A DNA stretch of 64,000 nucleotides from Bacteroidota bacterium (lineage in GTDB: Bacteria > Bacteroidota > Bacteroidia > B-17B0 > Aurantibacillaceae), in assembly GCA_018267475.1 (NCBI GenBank), contig JAFDYI010000023.1, positions 1 to 64,000 of the forward strand. The letters run 5' to 3'. A program made the translations under genes and the position numbers. Below, piece by piece: positions 1 through 8,677 of this stretch (its first letter is position 1; each line of letters starts with the position of its first letter). Under the pieces are notes generated by a model that saw only the letters and a list, made by a program, of their open reading frames with translations, was not told where the DNA came from and did no database searches.

Positions 1-22
1 ACACACTTTATGAAACACTGCC
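1..22. repeat. Copy of a 22-bp dispersed repeat, at the left edge
   Basis: The first 22 bases match the reverse complement of 26490-26511 at 21 of 22 positions (core ACTTTATGAAACACTGCC, 18 bases identical). Here it lies directly downstream of the ABC-F gene; there it lies upstream of a TPR gene. The window edge prevents seeing whether it extends. Confidence 0.45.
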
Positions 23-26
23 TTTT

Positions 27-1892
27 TTATGCCTCTTGTAATTCTAACCAGCGAGTGCTTTTTTGGTCTATATTTTTTAAAACAGTTTCTAGATCGCTGC
101 CTGCCTTTTGCAAAATAAGATGACTGGTTTCACCACTGCTTAGTAGTTGTTCCAGTTCTTGTTTTTTTTGTTCCAGCTCGGCAATTTCTTTTTCCAAACT
201 TTCTATCTCTTTCAAAACCTTGTATGATTTTTTGTTTTGAGGTGTTTGTTGTTGTGCTTGTGCGGGTGTTTGTTCTTTTGATGCAGGTTCTGCTTCTGTT
301 TTGTTTTTTACTTTGTTTTTATCTTTCCAGATGCGGTACTCGGTGTAGGTTCCCGGAAAATCGCGTATGGCTCCATCGCCTTCAAACACAAAAAGATGAT
401 CTATCAGCTTATCCATAAAATAGCGGTCGTGCGATACTACTAGCACGCAACCTCCAAAATCTTGTAAAAAATCTTCTAAGGTTTGCAGTGTTGCAATATC
501 TAAATCATTAGTAGGCTCATCTAAAATTAAAAAATTAGGGTTTTTCATTAAGATGGTAAGTAAAAAAAGCCGGCGTTTTTCGCCTCCGCTAAGAGTAGAT
601 ACTAATTGGTACTGCGTATGCGGAGGGAAATTAAAGCGAGCCAGTAATTTGCCTGCGCTAAGGGTAGTGCCATCGGCTAAAGGAATGTATTCTGCAATAT
701 CGCAAATGGTTTCTATGATTCGTTTGTCGTTTTTTAGCTGCATGCCTTTTTGTGAGTAATAACCAAAAAGCACTGTTTCTCCGGTTTGTACCTTGCCGCT
801 ATCGGCATTTTCTATGCCTTGAATAATGTTGAGTAAGGTGGTTTTGCCCGAACCATTAACCCCGGCTATGCCTATTTTTTCTCCTTTTTTAAAAGTGTAG
901 TCAAAGCGGGTTATAATTTTTTTCTCTCCAAATGATTTATTTATTTTATGAAGCTCTAAAATTTTACTTCCTAAGCGACTCATTTTTACCGAGATTTCTA
1001 TATCGGTATTTTCTTTTTTTTGCTTGGCCTTTTCTTCTACCTCATAAAATGCATCTACTCTTGATTTTGATTTGGTGCCGCGGGCGCGAGGCATTTTGCG
1101 CACCCACTCCAACTCGCGGCGATACAGGTTTTTTGCTTTATCTATTTCAGAGGCTTGTACGGTTTGTCGTTCGGCTTTTTTCTCTAAGTAATACTCAAAA
1201 TTTCCTTTGTAGTTATACAATTGAGTGCCTTCTATTTCTAATACATAATTGCATACGTTATTTAAAAAATAGCGGTCGTGAGTAACAATAAGCAAGGTAA
1301 AGTCTTGGTTTTCTAAATAGGCTTCCAGCCATTCTATCATTTCAATATCCAAGTGGTTGGTGGGCTCATCTAATATCAATAAATCGGGTTTATTTAAAAT
1401 AACCTGAGCCAAAGCTACTCGCTTGCGCTGGCCACCGCTTAAGGTTTTCATAGCTTGTTTTAGTTGGGTTATTTGTAAACGGTGCAGTACTTCTTCTACT
1501 TTGTTTTCGTAGTCCCAGGCATTGAGGTCGCTCATTTGGGTAATGACGTGGTCTAGGTCAATACTGCTATCTCCGCCCATAGCTAAGTTGTATTGTTTGA
1601 TAAGGTCGGTAAATTTATTTTTTGAGTTGAGCAGGGTGTCTATCACGGTAAGCTCTTCGTCAAAGGCAGGCTCTTGCGAAAGAAAGGCTACGTTTAAATC
1701 CTTGCGCCAGGCAATACGCCCCTCGTCGGCTATTTCATTTCCTTTTAAAATACGAAGCAGGGTGCTTTTTCCGCTTCCATTTTTAGCTACCAAGGCTACG
1801 CGGTCGCCTTGATTGATACCAAAACTTATTTTTTCAAAAAGCATTTTATCTCCATACGACTTAGAGATATTTTCTACCGACAAATAATTCAT
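27..1892 (-). CDS. ABC-F family ATPase (Uup-like)
   Basis: Soluble ABC-F protein with two ATP-binding cassettes and no membrane segment. Members act on the ribosome (translation factors) or, for Uup, in branched-DNA or ribosome-related roles. The first cassette has Walker A NGSGKST near residue 40 and signature LSGGQRKR; the second has VNGSGKTT and signature LSGGEKRR. Both have LILDEPTN Walker B/D-loop segments. The C-terminal 70 residues are a Lys/Glu/Gln-rich coiled coil, as in the Uup C-terminal domain. I start at the Met of MNYLSVEN; a start three codons upstream (1901) is also possible. A -7 box (TAAATTTG) lies at 1953-1960. The length of about 620 residues is normal. The exact subfamily is inferred. 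Confidence 0.9.
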   Translation of the reverse strand: MNYLSVENISKSYGDKMLFEKISFGINQGDRVALVAKNGSGKSTLLRILKGNEIADEGRIAWRKDLNVAFLSQEPAFDEELTVIDTLLNSKNKFTDLIKQYNLAMGGDSSIDLDHVITQMSDLNAWDYENKVEEVLHRLQITQLKQAMKTLSGGQRKRVALAQVILNKPDLLILDEPTNHLDIEMIEWLEAYLENQDFTLLIVTHDRYFLNNVCNYVLEIEGTQLYNYKGNFEYYLEKKAERQTVQASEIDKAKNLYRRELEWVRKMPRARGTKSKSRVDAFYEVEEKAKQKKENTDIEISVKMSRLGSKILELHKINKSFGEKKIITRFDYTFKKGEKIGIAGVNGSGKTTLLNIIQGIENADSGKVQTGETVLFGYYSQKGMQLKNDKRIIETICDIAEYIPLADGTTLSAGKLLARFNFPPHTQYQLVSTLSGGEKRRLFLLTILMKNPNFLILDEPTNDLDIATLQTLEDFLQDFGGCVLVVSHDRYFMDKLIDHLFVFEGDGAIRDFPGTYTEYRIWKDKNKVKNKTEAEPASKEQTPAQAQQQTPQNKKSYKVLKEIESLEKEIAELEQKKQELEQLLSSGETSHLILQKAGSDLETVLKNIDQKSTRWLELQEA

Positions 1893-1952
1893 AGGCTGCA
1901 AAAGTACGGTTTCTCTTTGGGCTATCCTTCTTTTATTTCACCCTCAATGGCG

Positions 1953-1960
1953 CAAATTTA
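1953..1960 (-). promoter_or_regulatory. -7 box for the ABC-F gene
   Basis: TAAATTTG on the minus strand followed by C, matching the Bacteroidota TAnnTTTG box, about 60 bp upstream of the start. Confidence 0.5.
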
Positions 1961-2031
1961 TTTTACACCAAAAATAGATGAAAAATGAGGTTTTATGTGC
2001 AAAATATAAGGGTTAAATGTTGTTGGTGTTG

Positions 2032-2175
2032 TCAGCCTATTTCAGCTAAATCTCCATGTGTTTTATTCCCTACAAGCCTCATGGTAAAGATATTACTAAG
2101 GGTATTTACCACTAAATCCCTTTCTTTACTGGCTAAAAGTTTAAATCTTCGTTTAAAATCTTCGTATGGGTTCAT
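2032..2175 (-). CDS. Small ORF, 47 residues, unknown
   Basis: An uninterrupted 47-codon frame begins ATG AAC CCA TAC and ends TGA. The product is charged and probably helical (starts MNPYEDFKRRFKLLASKERD, ends DLAEIG), with no signal peptide or membrane segment. It begins 16 bp after the stop of the cytochrome c gene on the same strand and so could be its cotranscribed tail gene. I do not recognise a family. Support is only the frame, the biased protein-like composition and the position. Confidence 0.4.
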   Translation of the reverse strand: MNPYEDFKRRFKLLASKERDLVVNTLSNIFTMRLVGNKTHGDLAEIG

Positions 2176-2191
2176 ATTTTTGCACCGGTTG

Positions 2192-2809
2192 TTATTTTCC
2201 TTTAATATTTTGACTCACGTATTGCGCAACGGCTTGGGCCTGCTCGGCACTTAAACCTGCTATAGGCGACATGGTATTGCGCCCCTGCAACATAATGGCT
2301 GCCATGCTATCGTTGCTCAGCTGCGTAAGCGATAAGTCAAAAGCGCCTGCCATTTTTAATTTTCCGTCGTTGCCATGACAGGTGCTGCAATTAGCCGTAT
2401 ATAATTCTTGTCCATTTATGGAGCCATCAGCATTTACTGCTTTTTCGCTTACTACTACCTTTGTTTTTTTTAGCATCTCGCCCATACCAAAAGCCGCTGT
2501 TATTAGTAAAAAAGAGATAAGCGCCAAAGCCTTATTTGCTTTTTTAAAACCGATAATAGCTAAAGGAATAGATAAGAGCACAATAGTTACTTTAATGGTA
2601 AGCAAGGGTTTTATTTCTACCTGCGTCATTAAATAAATACCGGTTGCCAAAAATAAAAAACTGATTATCATTTCAGGTACTTTTACCGCTTTGCTAAGTT
2701 TAGCCAAAGGTTCGTTTTTATTTAAAAGCAGTAAAACGGTTTTTATTAAATAAATTAAAAAAAACAAGCTTACTACTACGTAATGTGTTTTTAATAGAAC
2801 TTGATACAT
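2192..2809 (-). CDS. SirB2-like membrane protein fused to cytochrome c
   Basis: The first ~115 residues contain four hydrophobic helices in the pattern of the SirB2 family. A periplasmic C-terminal domain (about 130-205) carries the heme c motif CSTCH at residues 141-145, with Met180 (NTMSPIAG) as the likely axial ligand, as in small class I cytochromes c. This suggests a membrane-tethered electron carrier. The partner oxidase or reductase is not visible nearby. The membrane-part assignment is by hydrophobic pattern; the cytochrome part is firm. A -7 box (TATCTTTG) lies at 2832-2839, 30 bp from the start. Confidence 0.85.
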   Translation of the reverse strand: MYQVLLKTHYVVVSLFFLIYLIKTVLLLLNKNEPLAKLSKAVKVPEMIISFLFLATGIYLMTQVEIKPLLTIKVTIVLLSIPLAIIGFKKANKALALISFLLITAAFGMGEMLKKTKVVVSEKAVNADGSINGQELYTANCSTCHGNDGKLKMAGAFDLSLTQLSNDSMAAIMLQGRNTMSPIAGLSAEQAQAVAQYVSQNIKGK

Positions 2810-2831
2810 GTTTTTATTTTTAAAGTTTGCT

Positions 2832-2839
2832 CAAAGATA
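2832..2839 (-). promoter_or_regulatory. -7 box for the cytochrome c gene
   Basis: TATCTTTG on the minus strand, 30 bp upstream of the ATG at 2809. Confidence 0.55.
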
Positions 2840-2887
2840 CAGATTGTTTTGTTTTTTGGTGCAAATACAGAATGCTTTGTTTTTTAC

Positions 2888-2896
2888 TATTTTTGC
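2888..2896 (+). promoter_or_regulatory. -7 box for the TonB_C protein
   Basis: TATTTTTGC, 24 bp before the ATG at 2912. It overlaps any longer reading of the frame, which is why the downstream ATG is chosen. Confidence 0.5.
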
Positions 2897-2911
2897 AACG
2901 ATACATCAGTT

Positions 2912-3724
2912 ATGTTTTACTTTAAGCGCTTGTTTTTATTACTTGTTTTCAGCACATCGCTTTGGGCGCAGAAAGGTGTATATCAGTTTAATGTAGATAA
3001 TTTTCCAAGCATTGATGGGGGTAACCAGGAGATAAAACGGTTTTTGCACGACCACCTTATATACCCGGCGCAAGAGCTAAAAGAGAAAAAAGAAGGTACG
3101 GTGCGCGTATTTTTTATAGTTACTAAAAGCGGCAAAAGCGAGCAGTTGAAAATAAATCAAACGCTTAGCCCCGCATGCGATAAAGAAGCCCTGCGCTTGG
3201 TAAAATTGATAGAGTGGCAACCCTCTCATAAAGGGGGGACAGCCGTTGATGTTAATTTTTCTTTAGATGTCCCATTCTCGGTGTCTAAATACAAAAAAGC
3301 GGTAAAACAACGAGGGTTTGATAGCACCTTGCACACCGATTTTCCGAGCGATACAGGATTTAGTGTATATGAAACAGCAGAGCGCATGCCTGTTTTTAAT
3401 AACACCGAGCAAACATTTCCTGAATTTGTGTACGCGCAACTACAATACCCCGATGTGGCCATGAGGCAAAATATAGAAGGTAATATGAACGTAACTTTTA
3501 TTATAGAACCCGATGGCATGACCTCTAACATAAAAATACTAAACGGAGGCCTGGCCGGAGGCTGCAACGATGAGGCCATACGAGTTATAGGACTTAGCAA
3601 ATGGATACCTGCCTTACGCGATAAAAAACAGGTGCGCTATCGCATGCACTTTACTATGAAGTTTTCTTTAAAAAATACGTTTAAAGATAATGCCAACGGC
3701 ACCCAACGCAACTGGGGGCAATAA
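2912..3724 (+). CDS. Secreted protein with two TonB C-terminal domains
   Basis: 270 residues. After a signal peptide (MFYFKRLFLLLVFSTSLWAQ) there are two TonB_C-like repeats, about residues 35-120 and 165-255. Each has the family pattern of a YP segment (LIYPAQ; LQYPDVA), then a G-x-V-x-V-x-F strand (GTVRVFFIVTKSG; GNMNVTFIIEPDG) and a C-D/N-E-A helix (ACDKEALR; GCNDEAIR). There is no N-terminal transmembrane anchor or Pro-rich linker, so this is not a canonical TonB energy transducer. Bacteroidota have many periplasmic proteins using this fold. The frame is open further upstream (to 2801), but the promoter and signal peptide favour 2912. Exact role unknown. Confidence 0.8.
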   Translation: MFYFKRLFLLLVFSTSLWAQKGVYQFNVDNFPSIDGGNQEIKRFLHDHLIYPAQELKEKKEGTVRVFFIVTKSGKSEQLKINQTLSPACDKEALRLVKLIEWQPSHKGGTAVDVNFSLDVPFSVSKYKKAVKQRGFDSTLHTDFPSDTGFSVYETAERMPVFNNTEQTFPEFVYAQLQYPDVAMRQNIEGNMNVTFIIEPDGMTSNIKILNGGLAGGCNDEAIRVIGLSKWIPALRDKKQVRYRMHFTMKFSLKNTFKDNANGTQRNWGQ

Positions 3725-3729
3725 GTGTT

Positions 3730-4137
3730 TTATTCAAAGTACTTTTCTATTTCACACATAAACCAATCGGGTGGAATGCAGGGTTTGCCCTTTTCTTTAT
3801 CCACAAAAACTAAGGTAACACTACCTGTATTAAGTAATTCTTTTTTTTCATTAAAACATTGGTAGTGAAAAGTAAGGCGCACATTAGGCACTTCTTTTAT
3901 GGTAGTAATAAGGGTTAGCTCTTCGTCATAAAAAGCCGGTTTTTTATATTGTATATGAAAGTCAAGTACCGGTAAGTGAATGCCACGCTGCTCTATTTCT
4001 TTGTAGCTAAATCCTAATTTGCGAATGGCTTCTACCCGTGCTACCTCGTAATACTGCGCATAATTTCCGTAATAAACATATCCCATTTGGTCGGTTTCGC
4101 CGTACCGTACGCGTATTTTTGTTTCTGATGTAAGCAT
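3730..4137 (-). CDS. Acyl-CoA thioesterase, 4HBT/YbgC-like hotdog
   Basis: 135 residues, the usual size for a single hotdog-fold thioesterase that hydrolyses acyl-CoA (or acyl-ACP) thioesters. The segment RYGETDQMGYVYYGNY at residues 10-25 is the 4-hydroxybenzoyl-CoA thioesterase/YbgC motif, with the catalytic Asp of ETDQMG. It lies 6 bp downstream of the TamB-like gene on the same strand, so it is probably cotranscribed with it. Chain-length preference cannot be read from sequence. Confidence 0.85.
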   Translation of the reverse strand: MLTSETKIRVRYGETDQMGYVYYGNYAQYYEVARVEAIRKLGFSYKEIEQRGIHLPVLDFHIQYKKPAFYDEELTLITTIKEVPNVRLTFHYQCFNEKKELLNTGSVTLVFVDKEKGKPCIPPDWFMCEIEKYFE

Positions 4138-4143
4138 GATTTT

Positions 4144-7100
4144 TTATGGTTTTATGGTCTTGTCGTCTAATTTGTTTTTTTGTTTTTTTCCAAACACACG
4201 TTGGTATAATTCGCTAAGGGTATTAAACTCTTCTTTATATAAAATGCCGGCTCCCTGTGTAAACTGCCCTCCCAGGGTAGCTATTTGAAAGTTATCGTTG
4301 CTTCGGTTAAATGCTTTTATGTGTAGCTTGTTGTTTCTGGTAATCCGGTAGTCCACATTCAAATCGCCAATTAAGGTATTGGTTTTAGTAACCATGCTGT
4401 TGTTTACCCCCAAGTTGCCGTCTAAACTTAATTTATCATTAAAAAGCTGGGTAGAAAGGGCCACGTCCATTTCTTGATTGCTCATAGCCGAGCCGGGGCG
4501 GTAATTAAAACCTACGTTTACCGATTTTGTAAATTTAGACAGCATGCTGCTTAATTGATTAGAGAGCATTTCGGTAGCGTTGCTTCCTGCGGCAATGCCT
4601 GCATCTATAGTGCCTGCGCCCATGCTTAGCGGGGTAACAAAACTACGCAGTAGCAGTAAAGAAAATACTTGACGCGTAAGCTCTTGGTCGGTATTGATGT
4701 ACCCCATTACTTGCGAGCGCATGGCCTCGCTTAGAGTTGGAAATTCAATACCAAAATTAATATCGGGGTTTGTTAAACTGTTTTTTAAAAATAATTTACA
4801 GTTTACCGCATAGCGCTTATTATTATCAGAGCCTCCACTGCTGTTGGAGTTGCTGCCCGACGAGCTTTCAGGGAAAAAGGGAGATAGTGATGCGCGCTGT
4901 TTGTAGGTAGCCGCTACATTGATATCGGCATTATAGGGGTTGCCGCTCCAGCGTATGTTGCTGCCTTCATCTATATCAAATTTTTTATTGATAACATTTT
5001 GTAAGGTAAATAAATACTCACCCTCGGTAAGCGTGTAAAGCCCGTACATTTCAAAATTACCATTGGTGTTTATAGACATCATAATGTTGCCTTTACCTCT
5101 GGCTTTTATTCCATCGCCTCCTTTAGGATCCATAATAAGTTGCACCTCTGCACCGGGTGTAGCTTCTAAATTAAAGTTTAGGTTTATGCCCGACAAATTG
5201 TTTTTTATAGAGTCCTGTTTAGTGGTATCAATCTTTACAAAGCGAATATAACCCTCGTCGCTTACCTCGCTTTGTGTAACCATAGGGATAATAAACTGCG
5301 TGCCTTTTTCGGTTTTGGCGTTAATATCAAAATTTAATAATTGAGGGGTGCCGTATATACCTACTGATCCCGTACCAAAAGCTTTCCCATAAAATAAATT
5401 ATTTTGTTTAGAAGTGGTATTTAAGGCCATAATTTTTTTCATGTTTACGTCAAAGTCTAATTTCATTTTGTTAAAATTAGTATGAAAGATATTACCTGAA
5501 AGTTCGGCTTTATTTTTGTATATATCGGTAAGCACTATGTTGGGAAATTCTATTTGATCGGGATATAGGTTTACGTCTCCTGTTACTTCGTACGAGGTGT
5601 TTAAATAATCTATCATAAAATTTTTCACATCTTCTAAATGTACTTTCCCGTTTATTTTTGGGTTTTTAAAATTTCCTTTTAGGTTAACAGTTCCCGTGGC
5701 CGTTCCCTCTTTGATAGTGAAAATATCTTTTACAAAAGGCTGCAAGGCAGATAGGCCAAACTGATACAGGTGGGCATCTATATTTAAAGCTGTATCTTTT
5801 GCGCTGGGGTAGTAATACCCGTCAAAATAAATGTTATTAAAATTTTGTTCCGAAATTTTTCCTATCTCTCTATTAAAAAAGCCATTAAGCGAAACGGTGT
5901 TTTTTTTCTTATCAAAAAAGCTGTTTATCTCACCGCTGCCTATGGGCGAATTGCTTATTTTTAATTTTTTAAACTCTAAAGCCGAAGTAAAAATAAACTG
6001 CTTGTATATATCAGCCAGGCTAACTGTACCTGATAAGGCCCCATCAAGCGCTACATCAGAGCCCGCCAACAAGGGGTTAAGTTGCGCCAACTTAAAGTTT
6101 TGCAATTCAACAAGAAGTTGGTCTTTTGGGTTTTCTGAAATTTTTCCGGCTACTTTTATTTGTTGGTGGCTGTTAGAAAAAACTAAATTTCTAAAATTAA
6201 TCAACCCCGATGTATCAATGCTTACGGTATCATTATGCGTTATTTGCCAAAGGCTATCGCGCACATATAGAGCCAAAGTGTCAATATCAACATCCAATTT
6301 TGTTTTAGTAAAAGATAGGTTGCCTCCCATATTACCGGTATTTTTGTAGCCCGATTGATTACTCCATGCTAATAAAAAATCTGTTTTATCGTTTTCTGAT
6401 TTCCCATTAAAATTAAAGTTTTCTATAAATACACTATCGGTTAGGTTTATTCGTTTAAAGCCGGTGTTAAAATAAATTTTATGTTTTTCTCCGGTATAGG
6501 CGGCTAAATTCCACTCTTTTATGGGCGTTTTGCTGTAGTTTATTTCGTCAGAAAAACCACTTATTTTTAGCCCGTTATTTTTTGAATTAAATTGTGCTTG
6601 CAAGCCAGTGTTAGGGCTTATGTGAAGGGGCAATTTAAAATAAGTAGCTATAGGTGTAAATTTTTTAATACGTACTTTTATTGTTAAGCTATCATAGATG
6701 GGTTTTTCTTTTTTGTTTTTTTTAGGCTCCGGAAAAAAAGTAGGATAGTAATCATTTAAAAAATCGTTGATGCTAACCGGTAAGTGCGATAGCTTAAATG
6801 CGCCATCTACATACACATCGGCTATAGACGAAATAAGTTGAAGGCTGTTGCTGTTTGCGTTTTGCACTACTGAGGCGCTTACATTATCTACCAGTATAGT
6901 TCCGTTTGATTTTTTGCACACAATATGTTCCGCATTTAGTACTCCGTTTACATCATCTATATTGCTGCCTTTCATACTTAAATCTACCTTACCTGATACC
7001 ACGTTGATACTATCTATTTTTTGCAAATGACACTTGTACAAATCGAAGGTATGTATATTGGCAGCAAAATGCGCTTGGGGTATTTTATGCGAGTAGTCTA

Positions 7101-8658
7101 TATTACCCAAAAAGCTAAAATTAGCATTGCTATCCTGCACATTAAGGCTGCCATTAAACTGTCTGTTTTTTATATCACCATTTATAGAAATGTTTTTATA
7201 GGTGTAATTATTAAACTGCACCGACATGATTTTTCCGTCTATATTTTCTTCCAGGTTATCAAGTTCGGTTCCCTTTCCGTTTATGTTTGCATTGAGTGAA
7301 ATAGTACCTATATTCTTGGCATCAAAAAAAGTACCAACGTCAAAATTCTCGGTTTTAAAAACACCTCCATAGGTCATGTATTGGGGCGAAAAATTATCTA
7401 ATTTTGCTTGCGCGCTTATTTTTCCGAGTTTAGTATTAATGTCGCCCTCTATTTTTAAATCGTTTATCAAGCCTTGCGCCTTTCCTGAAAAGTGTATCAA
7501 TCCTAATTTTGCTACATTATCGGGTATTAAAATTTTTTCCCCATTGGTAAAAGGATACATGGGTATTTGTTTTAAATCGTGGTAGGTGGTAGTTAATTTT
7601 TTGGCTTCTAATACAATGTTGGCTTTGTTGATGTCGTCCAAATCGGTGAGTCTCATTTTTCCTTGAAAAGAAGAGTTTTTCAAGAAAGAAAGCGCTATGT
7701 TTTCTGAACGCAAATCGGCTATGGTGCCGTATATATCGCCGTTTATGTGCACTTTTTCGTTTAGTCCTTGTATTTCTTCGGCAAAAAAAGCAATATCATT
7801 AAGGCCTATATACGAGCTGTCTGTAAAATGCCCTTTCATCAATACTTTGTGCACATAATGGTTGTAATCGTCAAACGATTGGGTGAGCATATAATACGAG
7901 CCATGCAGGTAGCTATTCGGTGTATTGAGAAATAAGTTATCGGTTTTAATATATTTTTCGCAAATAGTGGCATCGGTATTCATTTTCTTTATACAAAAAC
8001 CGGAACGCTCTTGAGCTGATAAATTTTCGATGCGTACTTTTATGGTATCGCCCAAAAATTGTATTTTAGAAAATTGGGCATAAATATGATTTACCTCTAT
8101 ATTTTGGTAATCCATTCCGTATTTAGGAATGTAGTGATTGTCACAATCTTTGTAGATAAAGCGAACGTTTTTTAAATGTAAATTACCATAGCCCAATTTG
8201 AAATCAGAGGGAGTAGTATCGTTTTTATTTTTTTTAGGGGCAGAAAAATAATCAACCAAAAATTGAAAATTCATATCCTTTTCGTTGGGATAGTATTGCA
8301 ATTTGGCAGTTATGTTTTGTAGTTCTGTAATGTCTATTTCAAGTTGCTTTTGTTTTAAGCTGTAATGCTTAATGCTACAGCCAATACTGCCGCCGTATAA
8401 AAGGGTGTCGCCATGCTGGTCTTGAACGTAGATGCCTTGCAGGTTTATTGTTTTAAAAAAATCAATATTCACTTCTTTAATATCAATTTTTGTATTTAGT
8501 TGTTTCGACAAATAAGCCGATGCTTTTTTTCCTAAAAAGGTTTGTACTGTAGGTATTTGCAATAAAACAAAAAGGCTTACTAATAAGATAAGCAACAAAA
8601 GCGCTGTAATTTTTACGCCGCGCCAAATAAAAGCCTTAATTTTGCGAAGAAAATGCAC
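4144..8658 (-). CDS. TamB-like translocation/assembly protein (DUF490)
   Basis: About 1504 residues. A single membrane anchor near the N-terminus is followed by a very long beta-rich periplasmic region of repeated short strands, typical of TamB/AsmA-like bridge proteins that span the periplasm and carry phospholipids or help insert outer-membrane proteins. The last ~400 residues match the TamB domain pattern (GTGSVGIYGTPQLLNFDINA, then GEYLFTLQNVINKKFDI, and SLLLLRSFVTP). The frame extends to 8664 with a TTG. I favour GTG at 8658 because a -7 box occupies 8662-8669. No ATG start exists near the membrane anchor. Divergent from tsaD with about 20 bp between the starts. Confidence 0.85.
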   Translation of the reverse strand: MHFLRKIKAFIWRGVKITALLLLILLVSLFVLLQIPTVQTFLGKKASAYLSKQLNTKIDIKEVNIDFFKTINLQGIYVQDQHGDTLLYGGSIGCSIKHYSLKQKQLEIDITELQNITAKLQYYPNEKDMNFQFLVDYFSAPKKNKNDTTPSDFKLGYGNLHLKNVRFIYKDCDNHYIPKYGMDYQNIEVNHIYAQFSKIQFLGDTIKVRIENLSAQERSGFCIKKMNTDATICEKYIKTDNLFLNTPNSYLHGSYYMLTQSFDDYNHYVHKVLMKGHFTDSSYIGLNDIAFFAEEIQGLNEKVHINGDIYGTIADLRSENIALSFLKNSSFQGKMRLTDLDDINKANIVLEAKKLTTTYHDLKQIPMYPFTNGEKILIPDNVAKLGLIHFSGKAQGLINDLKIEGDINTKLGKISAQAKLDNFSPQYMTYGGVFKTENFDVGTFFDAKNIGTISLNANINGKGTELDNLEENIDGKIMSVQFNNYTYKNISINGDIKNRQFNGSLNVQDSNANFSFLGNIDYSHKIPQAHFAANIHTFDLYKCHLQKIDSINVVSGKVDLSMKGSNIDDVNGVLNAEHIVCKKSNGTILVDNVSASVVQNANSNSLQLISSIADVYVDGAFKLSHLPVSINDFLNDYYPTFFPEPKKNKKEKPIYDSLTIKVRIKKFTPIATYFKLPLHISPNTGLQAQFNSKNNGLKISGFSDEINYSKTPIKEWNLAAYTGEKHKIYFNTGFKRINLTDSVFIENFNFNGKSENDKTDFLLAWSNQSGYKNTGNMGGNLSFTKTKLDVDIDTLALYVRDSLWQITHNDTVSIDTSGLINFRNLVFSNSHQQIKVAGKISENPKDQLLVELQNFKLAQLNPLLAGSDVALDGALSGTVSLADIYKQFIFTSALEFKKLKISNSPIGSGEINSFFDKKKNTVSLNGFFNREIGKISEQNFNNIYFDGYYYPSAKDTALNIDAHLYQFGLSALQPFVKDIFTIKEGTATGTVNLKGNFKNPKINGKVHLEDVKNFMIDYLNTSYEVTGDVNLYPDQIEFPNIVLTDIYKNKAELSGNIFHTNFNKMKLDFDVNMKKIMALNTTSKQNNLFYGKAFGTGSVGIYGTPQLLNFDINAKTEKGTQFIIPMVTQSEVSDEGYIRFVKIDTTKQDSIKNNLSGINLNFNLEATPGAEVQLIMDPKGGDGIKARGKGNIMMSINTNGNFEMYGLYTLTEGEYLFTLQNVINKKFDIDEGSNIRWSGNPYNADINVAATYKQRASLSPFFPESSSGSNSNSSGGSDNNKRYAVNCKLFLKNSLTNPDINFGIEFPTLSEAMRSQVMGYINTDQELTRQVFSLLLLRSFVTPLSMGAGTIDAGIAAGSNATEMLSNQLSSMLSKFTKSVNVGFNYRPGSAMSNQEMDVALSTQLFNDKLSLDGNLGVNNSMVTKTNTLIGDLNVDYRITRNNKLHIKAFNRSNDNFQIATLGGQFTQGAGILYKEEFNTLSELYQRVFGKKQKNKLDDKTIKP
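8637..8645 (+). promoter_or_regulatory. -7 box for tsaD
   Basis: TAATTTTGC, 41 bp upstream of the proposed TTG start at 8678. It lies inside the tamB-like reading frame. Confidence 0.45.
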
Positions 8659-8661
8659 CCC

Positions 8662-8669
8662 CAAAAATA
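8662..8669 (-). promoter_or_regulatory. -7 box for the TamB-like gene
   Basis: TATTTTTG on the minus strand, its first T 11 bp from the GTG at 8658, so transcription would begin at or beside the start codon. Confidence 0.45.
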
Positions 8670-8677
8670 ATCATAAA

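Noticed and set aside
2801-2911. Long N-terminal extension of the TonB_C protein
   Set aside because: The extension overlaps the promoter and precedes the signal peptide, so the start is at 2912.
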